DNA of 64,000 nt, taken from contig VWZX01001688.1 of assembly GCA_013399015.1 (NCBI GenBank), positions 4,180,220 to 4,244,219 of the forward strand. The letters run 5' to 3'. Made by a program: the position numbers and the translations under genes. Source of the DNA: Galbula dea (taxonomy: Eukaryota; Chordata; Aves; Piciformes; Galbulidae). Below, in pieces: positions 15,055-27,493 of this stretch. Under the pieces are notes generated by a model, which ran no database searches, was not told the DNA's origin, and saw nothing but the letters and a program-made list of their open reading frames with translations. Position 1 is the stretch's first letter. The number at the start of each line of letters is the position of its first letter.

Positions 15055-16590
15055 ACTGAATCTGCTGTTACAGTAGACTGGTAATTAAGGCACAGATCAC
15101 TCTTTGATTTCTGTCAGTTTTATATTATTGCAACACTCTTCACTTCACTTAACTGCATCCAGCTAAGCAAAGAATGTTGTAAGGTTGAGTTTCTTTAGAA
15201 GCTTTTGGAATCTGGTTATTTTTTGAAAGTCCCCCAGTGTTCTGGCATAAGAGGATCTGTTCACAGACAGCTTTTCTGCTAAACTTCCCCTTTCATTTTA
15301 TTTTTCTGTTTCTTCTTTTCTTTGAATGCTTAATAACCTTTGTACAACATCTAAGGTTCTTACTGTTTTCAATTTTTCAGCTCTCCTTTCCAGTTCCCCA
15401 TTTCAATTCATACAGCTATATCTCCTTGTTCTTCTCTTCCATTTTACAAACTCTGGGTTTACAACAGTGTAATTAAGAATTTGCCTCAGTAAGCTCAAGT
15501 GAGAAGTAGTCTAATAGGCAGATAAACTTGCTAAATCCACGAATAATAAGGGAATTCTTATGTACTTTCATAGAACAACAAATAATGAAGACTGTCTTAT
15601 TCATTATTACTAAGAAATAAGTTCCTCCAGACTTGCTACTGTAGCAGATTTTATGCAGTGGTTATTGAAAGCATATTTGGGCAGCAGGATGCAGATGTAA
15701 AGAACCTTCTGCAGCAGTAAAGAAGCATTCAGCAATTTAGTTGATATCTGTCAATATTCCCAGAAGATATGCTTGTACTTGACAGCTGTTCCAAGTTTTA
15801 TTAGAAGTCAGGTAACCACTTCACCATGGCATCAGGCCTGAAATACAGCATTTTCTCAGCAGAGCTCATTAGCTCAGCACAGTACAGAACAGTTACATAT
15901 TATGACTTCTGGTTATCTCAGAGCCCAGGCAGGTTGAGCTGCTATCAGTAAAGTGTGCTGTAGGCCTTCTCAATAAAAAAACCCAACCAAACAACAAACC
16001 CCAGCACTCTGGTTTCTCTACCCACAGAGGCTGAGGCACAGCAAACCTTTTTCCTAATGAGAACCAGGGAGTGATGACTGAGGACTCAGTTATGTTTCCC
16101 TAACAGAGCTCCTCAATAGCCCACAACACATACTCCCTCTGTCCCAGGGGAGTTGGCTGCATGATTACTACTGAAGTAACCTCTTTGCAAAAGCAAGTTT
16201 TCAGACACGGTTTAAACTGAACAATGAGTCATAAATGCATTGCACAAGCCAGCTCCCCAAACTAGCCCAGCTGTGGAAAGTCAGCAGTGCCATCCATTGA
16301 CTAAACTTTGTAAGGCATGTGCTTGGCAAGGGAGAAATATCTATCAGTGAACAAGCACCACCCCTCCAATTCTGCCTTCTTGCTGTTGCAGATAACTTGC
16401 CAGAGAAAGTCTTTATACACTGAACTTTGGCCCCGAACAACTTCCTACAATGCCTGCTTTTAAGCAGCAGCTGCCAGACATGTTAAAAGACTTCACTCAC
16501 ATAGACAGAATATCTGTGTTCACACTTGTTGATTCATGATGAATGGATGCTTGTGACAGCTAACTAGTCTCACAAGAAGAAGACAAGTCA

Positions 16591-16761
16591 CAGGGTGATC
16601 ACATGCCCAGAGCCAAAGAACAGGCTCTTTTCTCCTACTGAGACTGTATAACAAGCACTACCATAATGCAAGAACAGAACCAGGTACAGGAACACAGCAC
16701 TAGTAATACAGCTAGTAACAGGGTAATCACATGCCTAGGGCCCAAGAAAAAGCTCCTTATT
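16591..16761. repeat. Diverged direct duplication, two copies 128 bp apart
   Basis: The segment at 16591-16633 resembles the one at 16719-16761. Both carry CAGGGT(G/A)ATCACATGCC and then an AGAGCC/AGGGCC stretch ending in a GCTC-containing run. The copies are diverged, so this is an old local duplication or the remains of a repeat. Confidence 0.6.
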
Positions 16762-19700
16762 TCTGTAAGATCTCAAAGCTGACAACTCTATGCAAAATGA
16801 TTCTATTTATAGTGGTCCTGTTTTACCAAATCACACTTGAAAATGTGACATAAATAGACTAGATGTTTTAAAAGAATATTGCTGTTAGGGATTGTTGAAA
16901 AGGTCAGTAGACCAAAAGGCCTCTTACAGCTGTGGTGTGTAATCTACAATGCTCTCTAGCTATGGGATCATTATTGTAAGCTGCTCACATCTGTTAAATG
17001 CTTGTATCAATGCAAGTTATATTATTATTATTCAATGTTTGGTCATTCTTTCAAAGTAGTCACAATTTTAGGTGTACTTCAAATTCTGGCTGAAAAAAAG
17101 AGCAGATGAGGCCAAAGGAGGGCACCATCTCCTCCTGCACCTGCTCCTCTTCTGGTCTCAGAAGACCTCCTGATGCAATTCTGATGGAAGAGTGGACATA
17201 AGGCACAAGCATGGGGACAGACCTTTCTGCAAAAGGCTCTCTTGTTGCACTGCTCCTTTGTGCTGGCTCTGTAGAGCAGGCAGGAGATAAGGACCACCTT
17301 GGCCCCTTTACCCATGCTTTTAAGGAAGTTCATAAAAGGTTTTTTTCCCTTATAGCCACTCACATCAGAGCCTTTTCAGCAACCTGAAGGTGCATACTCC
17401 AAAGCTGCAAGGTAAACTCACTTGACTGTATAAGAGCACAGACTGAGTGCGTCACTCACTCTGCAAGGACATGTCCTAGTGCAGCAGCATAACCAGCTGA
17501 AAGATGTGGGACCAATTTCCAGTAACCTCATGCAAACAGGGGCTAATGACTGTGTTTAGTAATTCACATCAGCCTTTTCTGAGTATGCTGCAGATTGAAT
17601 ATTGCATTGCACTGAGTTGTTTGGCCAGAATCTCATTATGGCATTATGTACTGAGAGATAGAAAAGAGGGAATCTGGCCTTGAATGTTACTTGTTTGGTC
17701 TAAATAGGCTGACAATTTGCTTTATAGCAATATTTGTACGGAGGAAAGGGCAGGAAAATTTGCACTTGAGAACCTGAGTCATGGGCTGCTCCAACAGAAT
17801 ATTATCAACTATTTACATAGCTTTTAAGCTTGAAGGGGAAGAGGACAACTGGCTTTTTTACTTGCAAAACCAATTTGAAATGGCTGAATATTTAGAAAAA
17901 CAAACACAAAACATGACTCTTGCTTATTTTTTCCGAAGTTCTCATGAAGCTAAATCATGATCAATAGTGAGACAAATAAAAAAGTCAATCTAAAGAAGTC
18001 TATTCAGATTTGAAAGTCCATGGGAATTAGAAAATGAGTGAAACAGCTTGAGGAGGCAAAGCAGTTTAAGCATTTGGCTTCCAAATTTGGCCCCATAATT
18101 TTTTACTTCATAAAATACCACTATACCCATTTTAATAACAACAGACTTTAAAATTAATTCACTAAGCATAACTTTGCATCCCTATCTGTGTTATACTCAT
18201 CAGCACAAACCACTGCACTTTAGCTGGGCTAGATCACTTCATGTTTTAAAAGTTTGATAGCTCTTTTCCAGCACTACAGGTCTAAAGCAGACACCTCTTT
18301 TCAGAGTGGGTTGCCCTGAATGATAAATTAAATAGCCATTTCAAATCTTATCCAAATGCCAAACCACAGGTACCTGAATGAATTATTTGCACTTCACTGA
18401 AAAATAAATATCAACCTAAGGGTAGAAGATGGTAACTTCTTCACAGACTCATGGAACAGAAACTTTGCTGGATACCAAAAAAAAAGGTGACTTGAGTAAA
18501 ATGTTAAAGTCATTCTTCCTAACTGTGACTGGAATGTGATAACTTCTCAAGGAACTAGCAGTAGGTATAACACTGTAACCAGGCTAATAGTCAGTGAAAG
18601 GTGAGAACAGGCAGTGACTTCTATGAAATTGTTGCATGTGTCCTCAGGGCAGCATTACTATGCAGAGACAGAGAAAAAAAAGCCAAGAGCTGGTTAGATA
18701 TGGAGACTGAGCTTACCCCACGTTAGGATGAAATACCTTAGTGAGCAAAAAGGAAACTGCTGCTGCTACCACTCACTGTATTCTATCTGTTCTGTGGGAA
18801 AACAATAATCTTTCTTTGCTGAGGTTATCAATCCCACACCTAGCAGGAGACATCAGATGTGATTTTCACTCACACATCCAAATGGCTGCACATCACACCA
18901 TCCAAGTGAAAAAAAGTCTCATCAGAAGCTAGGGGACTCTTGTAGAGAGCAGAATTAATGCTGTTGACTTCTTATAACAACTAATGCAGAAAACCCTGAA
19001 AGAGCTAAGCTTCCTCCATAAGAAAGAAAGGGACCTTCACTGCTCAGCAGTGAGAGTCTGATCCCTCACATGCATGCCAAGGATGGGCACATGAATCAGC
19101 ACAACTCACATAAATATATACAATATGGATGTTTTCACTTCTATGTTCTTCTGTTTTCACTTTACACCTGCTCTTGCTCAACAAGACTAGAGGGTCAAAA
19201 AACTAGATCTACTTAGCAGGCAAAATTCATCTTTGTGCAAAGGCTCCCACAAGTCATCTCATAAACTGCCAGATTAGCTTTGAGAAGGATTTTGTATTGA
19301 AGTCATAGTTCCTCTTGCTCAGACAACCAGAGCTCTGCATTGGATTTCCCACACATTTCCAGGGCACTGAAGTGAAGCAGGGCCACACGGCTTCATTCTT
19401 CAAGGAGCTGCAGGTACAGAAAGTAAGTAATTCCTTCTTTGCTGTCCTGTTTGGAGATTTTTCTCACCCTAAATTCCTCTGACAGACAAAAATATCTGGG
19501 CTGGCTTGCTTTGGATTTGTCTATCCCAGCAGTGCAGTCTTCTCCCATTTGAACAGAACATACCACGTTTTAAGGATTTTCCACTGTTTTTGCTTGAGAA
19601 GGAAGATGTCTCTGAATGGTACCTGTATGTACTTGAGAATTCACAACATAAAAACTTCCTACTAGTGTGTTTATAAACTGCATATGGCTTCCTCAAATAA

Positions 19701-22289
19701 TAAACAGGCATTGTGTTATACTTTGCACAGATAGAAATTTTAATTTCAAGGAAATAAAATTTCCTACTATCATTTTAATTCATGTTCATCTTATCAGCTA
19801 CCCTCATTATCTCATCTTCATAATTTAAGCACCCTTGGAACAGGATGTGAAAAAGCCAATGTACTAAAGAACTAGGCCATGCCCTTAATTTACTATAATA
19901 TAAAAAAATTACCCTAGCTTCTTTTCTAAATGAGGTTCGTGATCAGTTCCCAATTTCTCTCATTATATTTATCTATATATCATTACTACCTTTGTAATAA
20001 TACTAAATGCTACAGTTTCCATCACACATAAGCAATTGCCTCCCTGTCTCATACAGGAACCAATTCCTACTTGCTGATTAGAAGATGTTATAGTCTGGAA
20101 CTGCCACATTTATGACCCCTGAATTATTTGTAGATGAAATACTTTGAAAAGGTGTCATGAATTTGCTTTCATGGGATCTTAAAAACTTAGAAGACTTCTA
20201 AGATTTCTTCAGCATCAAATATCATTGTAGTTTGACTAAGATTCTATTAAAAGTAAGCAGAGAGATTTTTGACTTCAAAAAGTCAAATTATGGAAGGGAA
20301 AGTGTTATTTAAGGGGGTCTGTAACAGGTTGATAAGGGGTATCCCCTGTGCTACTTCATTATACAAGTTCTGATAAAAGCATGAAAAACATTTCTGGAAA
20401 AGTCTTTGCCTCACAGGAATCCAAATGCATCTTCTGGTGAAATTTTACTTACTGCCTTTTTGGCAAGCTCTCATCTTAATTTCCAGCTTTACTCTTACTG
20501 ATGTTAAACAGTAACTGTGAGATGATAACATGAACAACACAAAACCAAAGCAGCACTATCTGGCTTTTGGAAAACTACCAAAGGAAAATAATAGTAAATC
20601 TGCATAATAACATGCTGAGAGATGAAGCAGTGGCAGTGGTTCAGACAGGACACAAATGCAGTAGATCAACCCCAGCAGCAGCACAGCACATATGACACAG
20701 GAGAGTAGCTCTGCAGTCTCCACCATGCAATGGCTCTAATGGGTCTGCCAGACGAACAAAGGGAAGTGTCCAGTGTATATATGCAGAGCCCAGTGTTGGT
20801 CCATGCCAGTGGAACTGGACTGGCATCTCTGTTACTGAGACCAGAATTAACTTCTGGAATTTTTTACACTTCAGAAAAAAAATGATAAAAATGTAGTGTG
20901 CTATGATTAGAGCATGTTAATATCATCTGTCTACTCAGCTGGTGCTGCCCTGTAAATACTCACAGAAAAACATTAGTAAATCGCTTTGGAACAGTAACAA
21001 ACATAACAAATACGTGAACATAATAAAGACACTGTGTTCCAAGAGACTATGCTACAAAGCATTCAGATAAAGACTAGATTTATGAAATGAGAACTAAATA
21101 AAGTGTAAACCCTCTAGAACTGGCAGTGCTGTTTATCATGCCCAGAACAGACTCTGTTTTAATGCAGACAAATCTCTCACCCTCTCTTCCTCCAACATAC
21201 TCCTTGAAACCCATCTGTTCTGTGGTGTATTGCACTCAACAAGAGCCACCCACCATGCTGGTTCAGTATTGTACCACTCAGTGTTTTCCTGTGCAGTTCC
21301 AGCTCGTGCTCCTAAACTGCAAGCTCTTCCGGAGGGAAAACCACCTCTTTATCCGACACAGTTGTCCTATTGTACTCAGCCCTGTATGTTATGCTTACAT
21401 CACTGCAAAAACAACAACATGCCTGAAGAGGAAAGGCTTAGCAACTAGGAAAAGGGAAGTATTTTATTACTGGAGCTTAGCATTGAGATCCATTGTTTCA
21501 GTACATTACTATAGTTATGCAATATTTACCCTTCCCCTCCCAGTGAGCAGCTCTGCCTGTGATGTCAAGAAGCCACGATTTCATAATCTGCAGTGACTGC
21601 ATTTGTGAAAAGCGTTGGCATTGTGCAGGATAGTGGTCTGCTTGCCAATAGTAAACCATGTTCAGTAGCATGAACACTGAACTGTTGAAACACCACAAAA
21701 GGTCTGGAAATCACCAATGTGGAAAGATCTTTTCTGTCAACCAAAGCCCTGTTTGTTGAAATAGAGCTTTCCAGGGCACTGGGATTCACCTGCCAGAAAT
21801 ATCACTCCCTTACCCTCCAACATCTCCTATCCTCCAGCAGTGATATGATACTTCAATGGTATTTTTAATTTATATTTTTCCTGTTGTGCCTTTAATATAG
21901 AAACAAGGCTATCAATGTGAGACCTTTTCAGTGTTTATTGGAAGGGCAAGCGTCAGGTCCTGCACTTGGGTCACACGAAGGAGCCACAAAGCCTTGACAA
22001 ATTACTACAGCTCTTCAAGATAAAACCAGTACTTTGAACAAACTGCCTGCACCGTGAGCCCGGGCACTAGCACTGTAGCAGCAATGACACTTTTAACCAC
22101 CTCTCCTCTTTAATGCAGAAACATACTGGAGGGAGTTTAGCCAGCCAAGACAAGACAGACGACCGCCTCAGAGAACCCAAGCCCAGACACACTGCTCTGA
22201 AGAGACTTTTTTCCCTCAGACCAACAGGGCGCAACCCTCACTCGCTCACGCCCCTCCTCAACGGATAACAACACCTACAACCACCCACC

Positions 22290-22355
22290 CAGCAGCGGGA
22301 AACCTCCTCCTTAAAGTCGCAGCGCCCCTTTAAGGAGGCGGTTTTCCCGCTGCGG
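22290..22355. repeat. Promoter inverted repeat with paired E2F sites
   Basis: The arms 22290-22316 and 22328-22355 are reverse complements with two mismatches and one indel, around an 11-nt centre. The inner 11 bp (CTTTAAGGAGG and its complement) are perfect. Weaker complementarity continues outward through CACC/GGTG-rich sequence. Each arm holds one TTTCCCGC site. It could form a cruciform or simply be a symmetric binding platform. Confidence 0.85.
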
Positions 22356-22426
22356 TTGTGGTGGGTGTTTAGTTTGTCAGGGCTGATCGCTTAGAGCCAG
22401 GCCTGCGCTTTCGTCTCGCCGTTGCT

Positions 22427-22600
22427 ATGTATCGCCTGGTGCGCCTGGGCCCGTTGCGGCCACCGGCTGTGCCTCGTAGCCCGCCGTTCACCCTCGCCCT
22501 CCCCCGCCCTTTGGGATGCCGTCCCCGCCTCGCCTGGGTCGGCCTCAGCCCACCGCTGCCCTTGGTGACGCCGCGATGTGCCGCCGGTAGTTCCGCCAAG
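22427..22600 (+). CDS. FAM210B: FAM210B coding exon 1
   Basis: It encodes residues 1-58, the basic mitochondrial presequence and linker. It ends in phase 0 at CCAAG|GTAAGG, a strong donor. The 5'UTR lies just upstream in the CpG island. Confidence 0.9.
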
Positions 22601-25600
22601 GTAAGGCGGGGGGAAAGGGGAGTGTGTGTGCGTGGGAACCCCTCCTCCGTGAGGTGTGTGAGGGGGCAGCGCGGCCTCGGGGCCTGCTTCTGCAGGGGGA
22701 GATGGCTTGCTTGGGAGCGGATCGTCGCGTTGGTTAATGCTTGTTCTGGCCTGGAAGGTGTTTTCCAGCTTTTTGGGGTGTCTTCAAGATGAGGGGTTCA
22801 GCTGTCCTTCAGTGACATAGGGCGTCTGTGTATTTTTCCAGAGGGCTACAGGGTTTGAGCGCTTCGGCTGAGTCAGGAAGTATGAAATAAAGGGGTTTCA
22901 ATAGTTCACGCAGGCACGGAGAAGCTCAGGTGTTCCTGGTTGAAGGGGTTTTCTGTAAGTGACACGAGTCTCAGCCCTGGCAGGTTGTAGGGAGAAGTTC
23001 TGTGCCTGACTTTGTGCCTTCTCAGAAACTGACAGAGAAAGCAGGAACGTGCAACTGGCTAATGATGTCTTTCCCTGTGCTTTCAACATTCAGCAGAGGT
23101 TTTTTTGAAGATGGGAAGGAAGAAAAAATTGTGTATTGGTACCATTCATTGTTTTGTCTTTTAAATTTTAATTGATTCAGGGAGAAAAGCAAGTGAAGGC
23201 CTTACACACAACTGTGTTTTACATAGAAATAAATTATTAAATCGTGGTTTTGCTGGGTTTCTATAGGAGACAAGACCTGCTTGTGCTGAAACTGTGAGTT
23301 TGCTATGCAGTTTAATTTCTACAGCTTAATTTTCAGGTTACTTGCTGTAGCCTCATTTCAAAGTGTAAAATGATGCTTCAGTTTTGTTCTCATGCCTTAG
23401 TTCCTTCCAGAGGCTGAATCTTTGCCTGAATGATGTGAATAAAATTAGCTTTCTAGGAGATAAATTGCAGCAGAATTATATGGAAAATAGGTAGCTTTCT
23501 TTGCTAAGTTTGTTCTGGACATGATCCTACTCAGTAGCCAAATAATTTCTGTTGAAGTGGTACTTTTTTAACATCTTGCTTCGATACTATTCAGAAATTG
23601 CCTGGTGTGTGAGCCTGAGAGCATGAGTGAATTGAAATTTACTTGAATGATGAGAGAAGCTATTTTTTTGGTACTTGGGTATCTACACTTCTGTGATCTT
23701 GCAAGCATGGCTGTAAAATCCAGAGTTCCTCTGAAGCTTATGTAGCTCCTGTTTCAAGCCAGCTCTCTGAAGAAAATCTTCCTGTTTGGCTCCCTAAATA
23801 GATAATGATCATCACTATTTGAATGAAAAATTCACTGTAAATTATTAAATCTTTAAAAACCATTCAAACCAGCCTTGCCTTTTCAGAAAATAACACTGTT
23901 GAATAAATGAGTATTCTTGACTAAGGATGTGATGTTGATTGAATCGTTAGGACAGCTTTTGGCAGAAGGTATTATGAGACTGTGTTTTGTTCAAGTTATT
24001 CAACTAGTTCCATTCAATAACTCAGTATTTAAATTTTATAGACTGGGAGTTAAAACAGCTTTCTTCCCTCCTCCCACTCTCTCCACCTCCTCTTTTCTAT
24101 AATAAAACCAAAGAGTAAATGAATGAGTTCTGAAACACGGTGAAGTAGCAGCTATGTAGTACAGCAGTGTAGGGTACCTAGTTACTTCCAGTGGCAGAAA
24201 GCACATTATCTAACTTTGAGTCCATTCTTCTGCTCAATGAACTTGCTTAAAAATATATATGTATATATTTAAACATTTTTTCCTCATTTACCTTCTAGTA
24301 TTAAAACTGCCTGGTTTAAGCAATAAAGGATTTATTTTTCTGCTGGACATTCTGCTTTGGCTCATGAGCCAGAAATAGAAATCTAGCCTTAGCCATTATG
24401 TTTGAAAATGTAAAACATACAAGAATCAGAGTAAGTTGAGCAGTTCCCTGAACACATCTTTATGGATCAGTGTGATTTCTTGTCAAATTCAAATACAAAG
24501 TAACACAATTTAGAATTAAAAGAGAGCCATCAGCAAACATACCTTTTGAGACTGTGGAGGGGATATGGTTGGTATGGTTAAAATCACTGACTAAAGCGAG
24601 TTCATCCTTCTGTGAGTGTTTTAAGAGGAGCCTGGCTTGTAGCCTAATTTACAATCTTGCCAAGTCCAAAGATTAATTGAAAGTATTTTTCTTCTGATCT
24701 GTGTACCTTGAAGCCAATCCACAAGAGGACAAAGTGGTGTCAGGCACTCAGTAGCTGTACCTGTCCAGTGGACGGCAGTGTGCCTTTACTCTGGCTGTCA
24801 TATTGTCATGACCACTGCTGAATTTAGCTGAAAAGAAGGAACTCTTCTAATCTTTCTTGACAGTTGCTCACTAATTACAGAAAAATCCTGAGGTCTTTGT
24901 GGAAACGTTTTCTTCCTCCAGTTATTTCTTCCATGGCAAGTATGAGGAAGTATCCAAGGGCTGTCTTACTACTAGCAGTGTAGATTCCTTTCTTTGCCTG
25001 CATTGCACTATCAGATTGCTTTGGGGTATATTTTAGTATGAAGTTCTACATTTTAAATTTACCTAGATAAAAATCTGTCAATATTAATTTTGCTATGACA
25101 AATATTTCAGTGAAGTTAGACTATTTACAATAGCACAGACACGTCTGTGTAGCTGTTGTCTGCACCATGGCAACAGTATTGCATGTTGCTATGAACAGTA
25201 GCAGTTACCCAATTCGTGATTTATAGGAACTTAAATGTTGGACTACTTCTGTCAGTAAGTTGTTAGTAGGGCAGCATCACTGTGGTATCATGTAGGCCTT
25301 CAGTGCTACCAGCTGCTTAGCACTTGAACAAAAAGCTATTACAAGAATTCACTGTATGAAGCTGAGCAGTGGGTATAAGCAAAGATCACTTTGGCTCCTC
25401 AGTCTCAGCTGTCAAGCAGCAGTGTGGGTGTGCCTCGACACACATTTAGATCAAATGGAAGACTGGCACTATAATAACTCTTCAATTATGAAGCTTGCAT
25501 TGTGTAACAACTTGCTTCAAGCTCAGTGAATCCCTTTGATATGAATAGTGCTACTATTTTCCCAAAGCATTCTGAACAACACTGTATGCAAACCACTTCA

Positions 25601-27493
25601 TAATTTCAGATTGATTCAACTGACTGGAATATACTGTGCTTAATGCTAATAAATTTTGGGGGTTTGTTTGTTTTTTTTTCTTTTAGGATGCATGTGGATG
25701 CCCTGAAAAAGCAGCCAGGAATCTCAGTGGTGAAAACAAGAAACTCAACAAATCCCAGCAGCTGAGACAAGTTTTTAAAGAATATGGTGCTGTAGGGGTT
25801 TCATTCCATGTTGGGATTTCATTAGTATCTCTAGGAATCTTCTACCTAGCTGTATCAAGGTGAGGTTTGTGCAGATATCTGTAGTCTCTACCTAATAATT
25901 TAGCCAAGAAAAATATCTTACTGTTGTGCTTATTTCTGGAAGGAGATGTACTTGATGCCTGTTTGATCTTTACACTGTAATCTTCTGAAGTTTGAGTACA
26001 GATGGATCCATAAATGGGTGGAGTGTCCCATCAGACAGGAGAGAGGACAGATGTATGTGGTCTTTTTGCATAGGTTCATGATCCATGGTGGACAGGTGAA
26101 AACATCAGTGACTGCACCAGAGTAATTAACCAGAGGAGAGAATTTTTGTTCTGCAGAGATCTCTTTTGTTCTCAAACAGTAGTATGGTCTGTAGAGATAG
26201 AGCTATACAAAAGTACTGGAGCTTAGAGATAAATTTATTTTTCTGGATGTAGAACTCAGTTTCTGCAGCTGAACTGCAGAAAGCAATGGCCACTAAAACA
26301 GGATTAGATTAAAAACCAAAATACTAGGTAACCATGTAGGAGTTAAGTGGGAAATTGTGTGTGTGGCTTCTGGTGGGAATACATCAGTTATGTCTGTTGA
26401 GCATGAAGTATTTCAGCTGAGGAGAAAAGGAAACACATTGTTTCTCACAACATTCCCTGAGGCTTACTCTTGGCTTTAGTGGGAATATGCAAATGCCTGA
26501 TTTCTCTCTTTTGCTGTGTGGCACAGGGTAACAATGAAAATGTTTTCTTTCAGGTATGATTTAACTCTCAGTTTCAAGATACCATACTAGCAAGTGAAGG
26601 GGGAAAAGTTACAGTAATAACTTCTTTTGGAAAATGACTCCAAACATGATGAAAGCTGCTGTGTCTCTAGGGAATTAAAACATTTGTGATTTGGTGGATA
26701 ATGGTTGAGACCTGTAATACTTCCTTCTCTTGCTAAATTTTAGGTATTTGTTATTTTAACAGCTTCATATTCCTCTCCTGGAACACTTTAAGCCTAACAA
26801 TGGGTACCTACCTTATTTGTTTGGGGTTGGTCTATATTTACATGATAAATTTCCTTGACACAGAGAGGTTTTATTGTACATGTTGGGAAGAATTATTTCC
26901 AACACAAATTCACAAATTTCTAACTTTTAACAAATTCAGTAGTAGAGATTATTTCATCTCTGAAGGTTGAGCACAGGGTTTTGTATTCTCCTTACAGCCA
27001 TAGCTGTAAAGCTAAACATATTTGACTTCACAGGGAATGTTTCATTTATGAAAAAAAAATGTGCACCTGAAAATACTTATGTTGTTGCTACAGAAGTAAT
27101 TTAAGCTGTTACTGCTGGAATAACTCTTTGTTTTTATTAAACAACATCTAGTTTGAACATAAATTCCAGAGTTGGAAGTATGCCATGTTAAATTCCCTGA
27201 AAAAAATAGCACTTTCTATGTTTTAGTGTGCAACCTTAAAAAACATTAAAGATAATCTTGTTTTCTTTTTCCCCAGTGGTGTGGATATGACTGCAGTTCT
27301 CCTCAAACTTGGTTTCAGTGAATCATCACTGCAATCTAAAATGGCTGCTGGTACAAGCACCTTTGTGCTGGCTTATGCTGTTCACAAGCTGTTTGCTCCA
27401 GTACGAATCAGCATCACTGTAGTTTCTGTGCCACTTATTGTCCGACACTGCCGGAAGATTGGTTTCTTCAAACCTCCTGCCCCAAATCCATGA
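22427..27493 (+). CDS. FAM210B: FAM210B, mitochondrial DUF1279 membrane protein
   Basis: Spliced CDS: 22427-22600, 25687-25859 and 27277-27493 (TGA included), 564 nt, 187 aa, close to the human length of about 190. All introns are GT-AG and the frame holds across both junctions. Residues 1-50 are rich in Arg, Pro and Leu with no acidic residue, as in a mitochondrial presequence. The DUF1279/FAM210 domain begins near residue 82 (QLRQVFKEYGAVGVSFHVG) and runs almost to the C-terminus. One hydrophobic segment is at about 94-114 and a second hydrophobic/basic stretch at about 140-172 (VLAYAVHKLFAPVRIS). Family members sit in the mitochondrial membrane; FAM210B is linked in the literature to erythroid differentiation and mitochondrial metabolism. 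The start codon is the first ATG in the CpG island, in a weak context (GCTATGT). The neighbour AURKA converges on it. FAM210A is the main alternative, but synteny and length favour FAM210B. Confidence 0.95.
22601..25686 (+). other. FAM210B: FAM210B intron 1
   Basis: This intron of about 3.1 kb starts in the CpG island and then becomes AT-rich. It ends in a long T tract followed by TTTTAG. Besides a candidate CTCF-like site at 24765-24779 and an AT-rich near-palindrome at 24250-24270, I see nothing distinct in it. Confidence 0.85.
24765..24779 (+). promoter_or_regulatory. Candidate CTCF-type site
   Basis: CCAGTGGACGGCAGT matches the commonly cited CTCF core CCASYAGRKGGCRSY at all but two positions. 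It lies in FAM210B intron 1, about 2.3 kb from the promoter. It is a motif match only. Confidence 0.35.
25687..25859 (+). CDS. FAM210B: FAM210B coding exon 2
   Basis: It encodes residues 59-115 plus two bases of codon 116: a polar linker, the start of DUF1279 and the first hydrophobic segment. The acceptor is TTTTAG|GAT and the donor TCAAG|GTGAGG. The split codon AG|T gives Ser. Confidence 0.93.
25860..27276 (+). other. FAM210B: FAM210B intron 2
   Basis: This 1.4-kb intron ends in a TTTTCTTTTTCCCCAG acceptor. No further feature is recognised in it. Confidence 0.85.
27277..27493 (+). CDS. FAM210B: FAM210B last coding exon
   Basis: It encodes residues 116-187, the C-terminal half of DUF1279 including AYAVHKLFAPVR and a basic, Pro-rich tail ending APNP, then TGA. 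Confidence 0.95.

Larger units (their letters stand above)
1..22259. other. Intergenic stretch without supported genes
   Basis: This region is AT-leaning, non-coding DNA upstream of FAM210B. Open reading frames on both strands are short, lack recognisable domains and overlap one another, as expected by chance. I see no spliced gene, tRNA or rRNA. By synteny the next gene outward should be MC3R, but no receptor-like coding sequence is present. It contains a few short simple repeats, a diverged 43-bp direct duplication near 16.6 kb and small hairpins, listed separately. No clear CR1 element was recognised by eye, although old fragments could be missed. Confidence 0.7.
22260..22730. promoter_or_regulatory. 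FAM210B: CpG-rich promoter of FAM210B
   Basis: A GC- and CpG-rich block begins abruptly at about 22.2 kb and covers the first FAM210B exon and the start of intron 1. It has no TATA box in an obvious position. It contains a strong inverted repeat (22290-22355) with two perfect E2F-type sites, GCGGGAAA at 22295-22302 and TTTCCCGC at 22343-22350. Transcription probably starts between about 22360 and 22420; the exact start cannot be read from sequence. Confidence 0.75.

Noticed and set aside
21126..21596. 156-codon plus-strand frame upstream of FAM210B
   Set aside because: Longest frame in the left flank, but the protein shows no recognisable family and the region has no promoter or repeat signature. 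A translated search against bird proteomes would settle it.
1..22259. MC3R, expected by synteny to the left
   Set aside because: No seven-helix receptor frame is present; it must lie outside the window.
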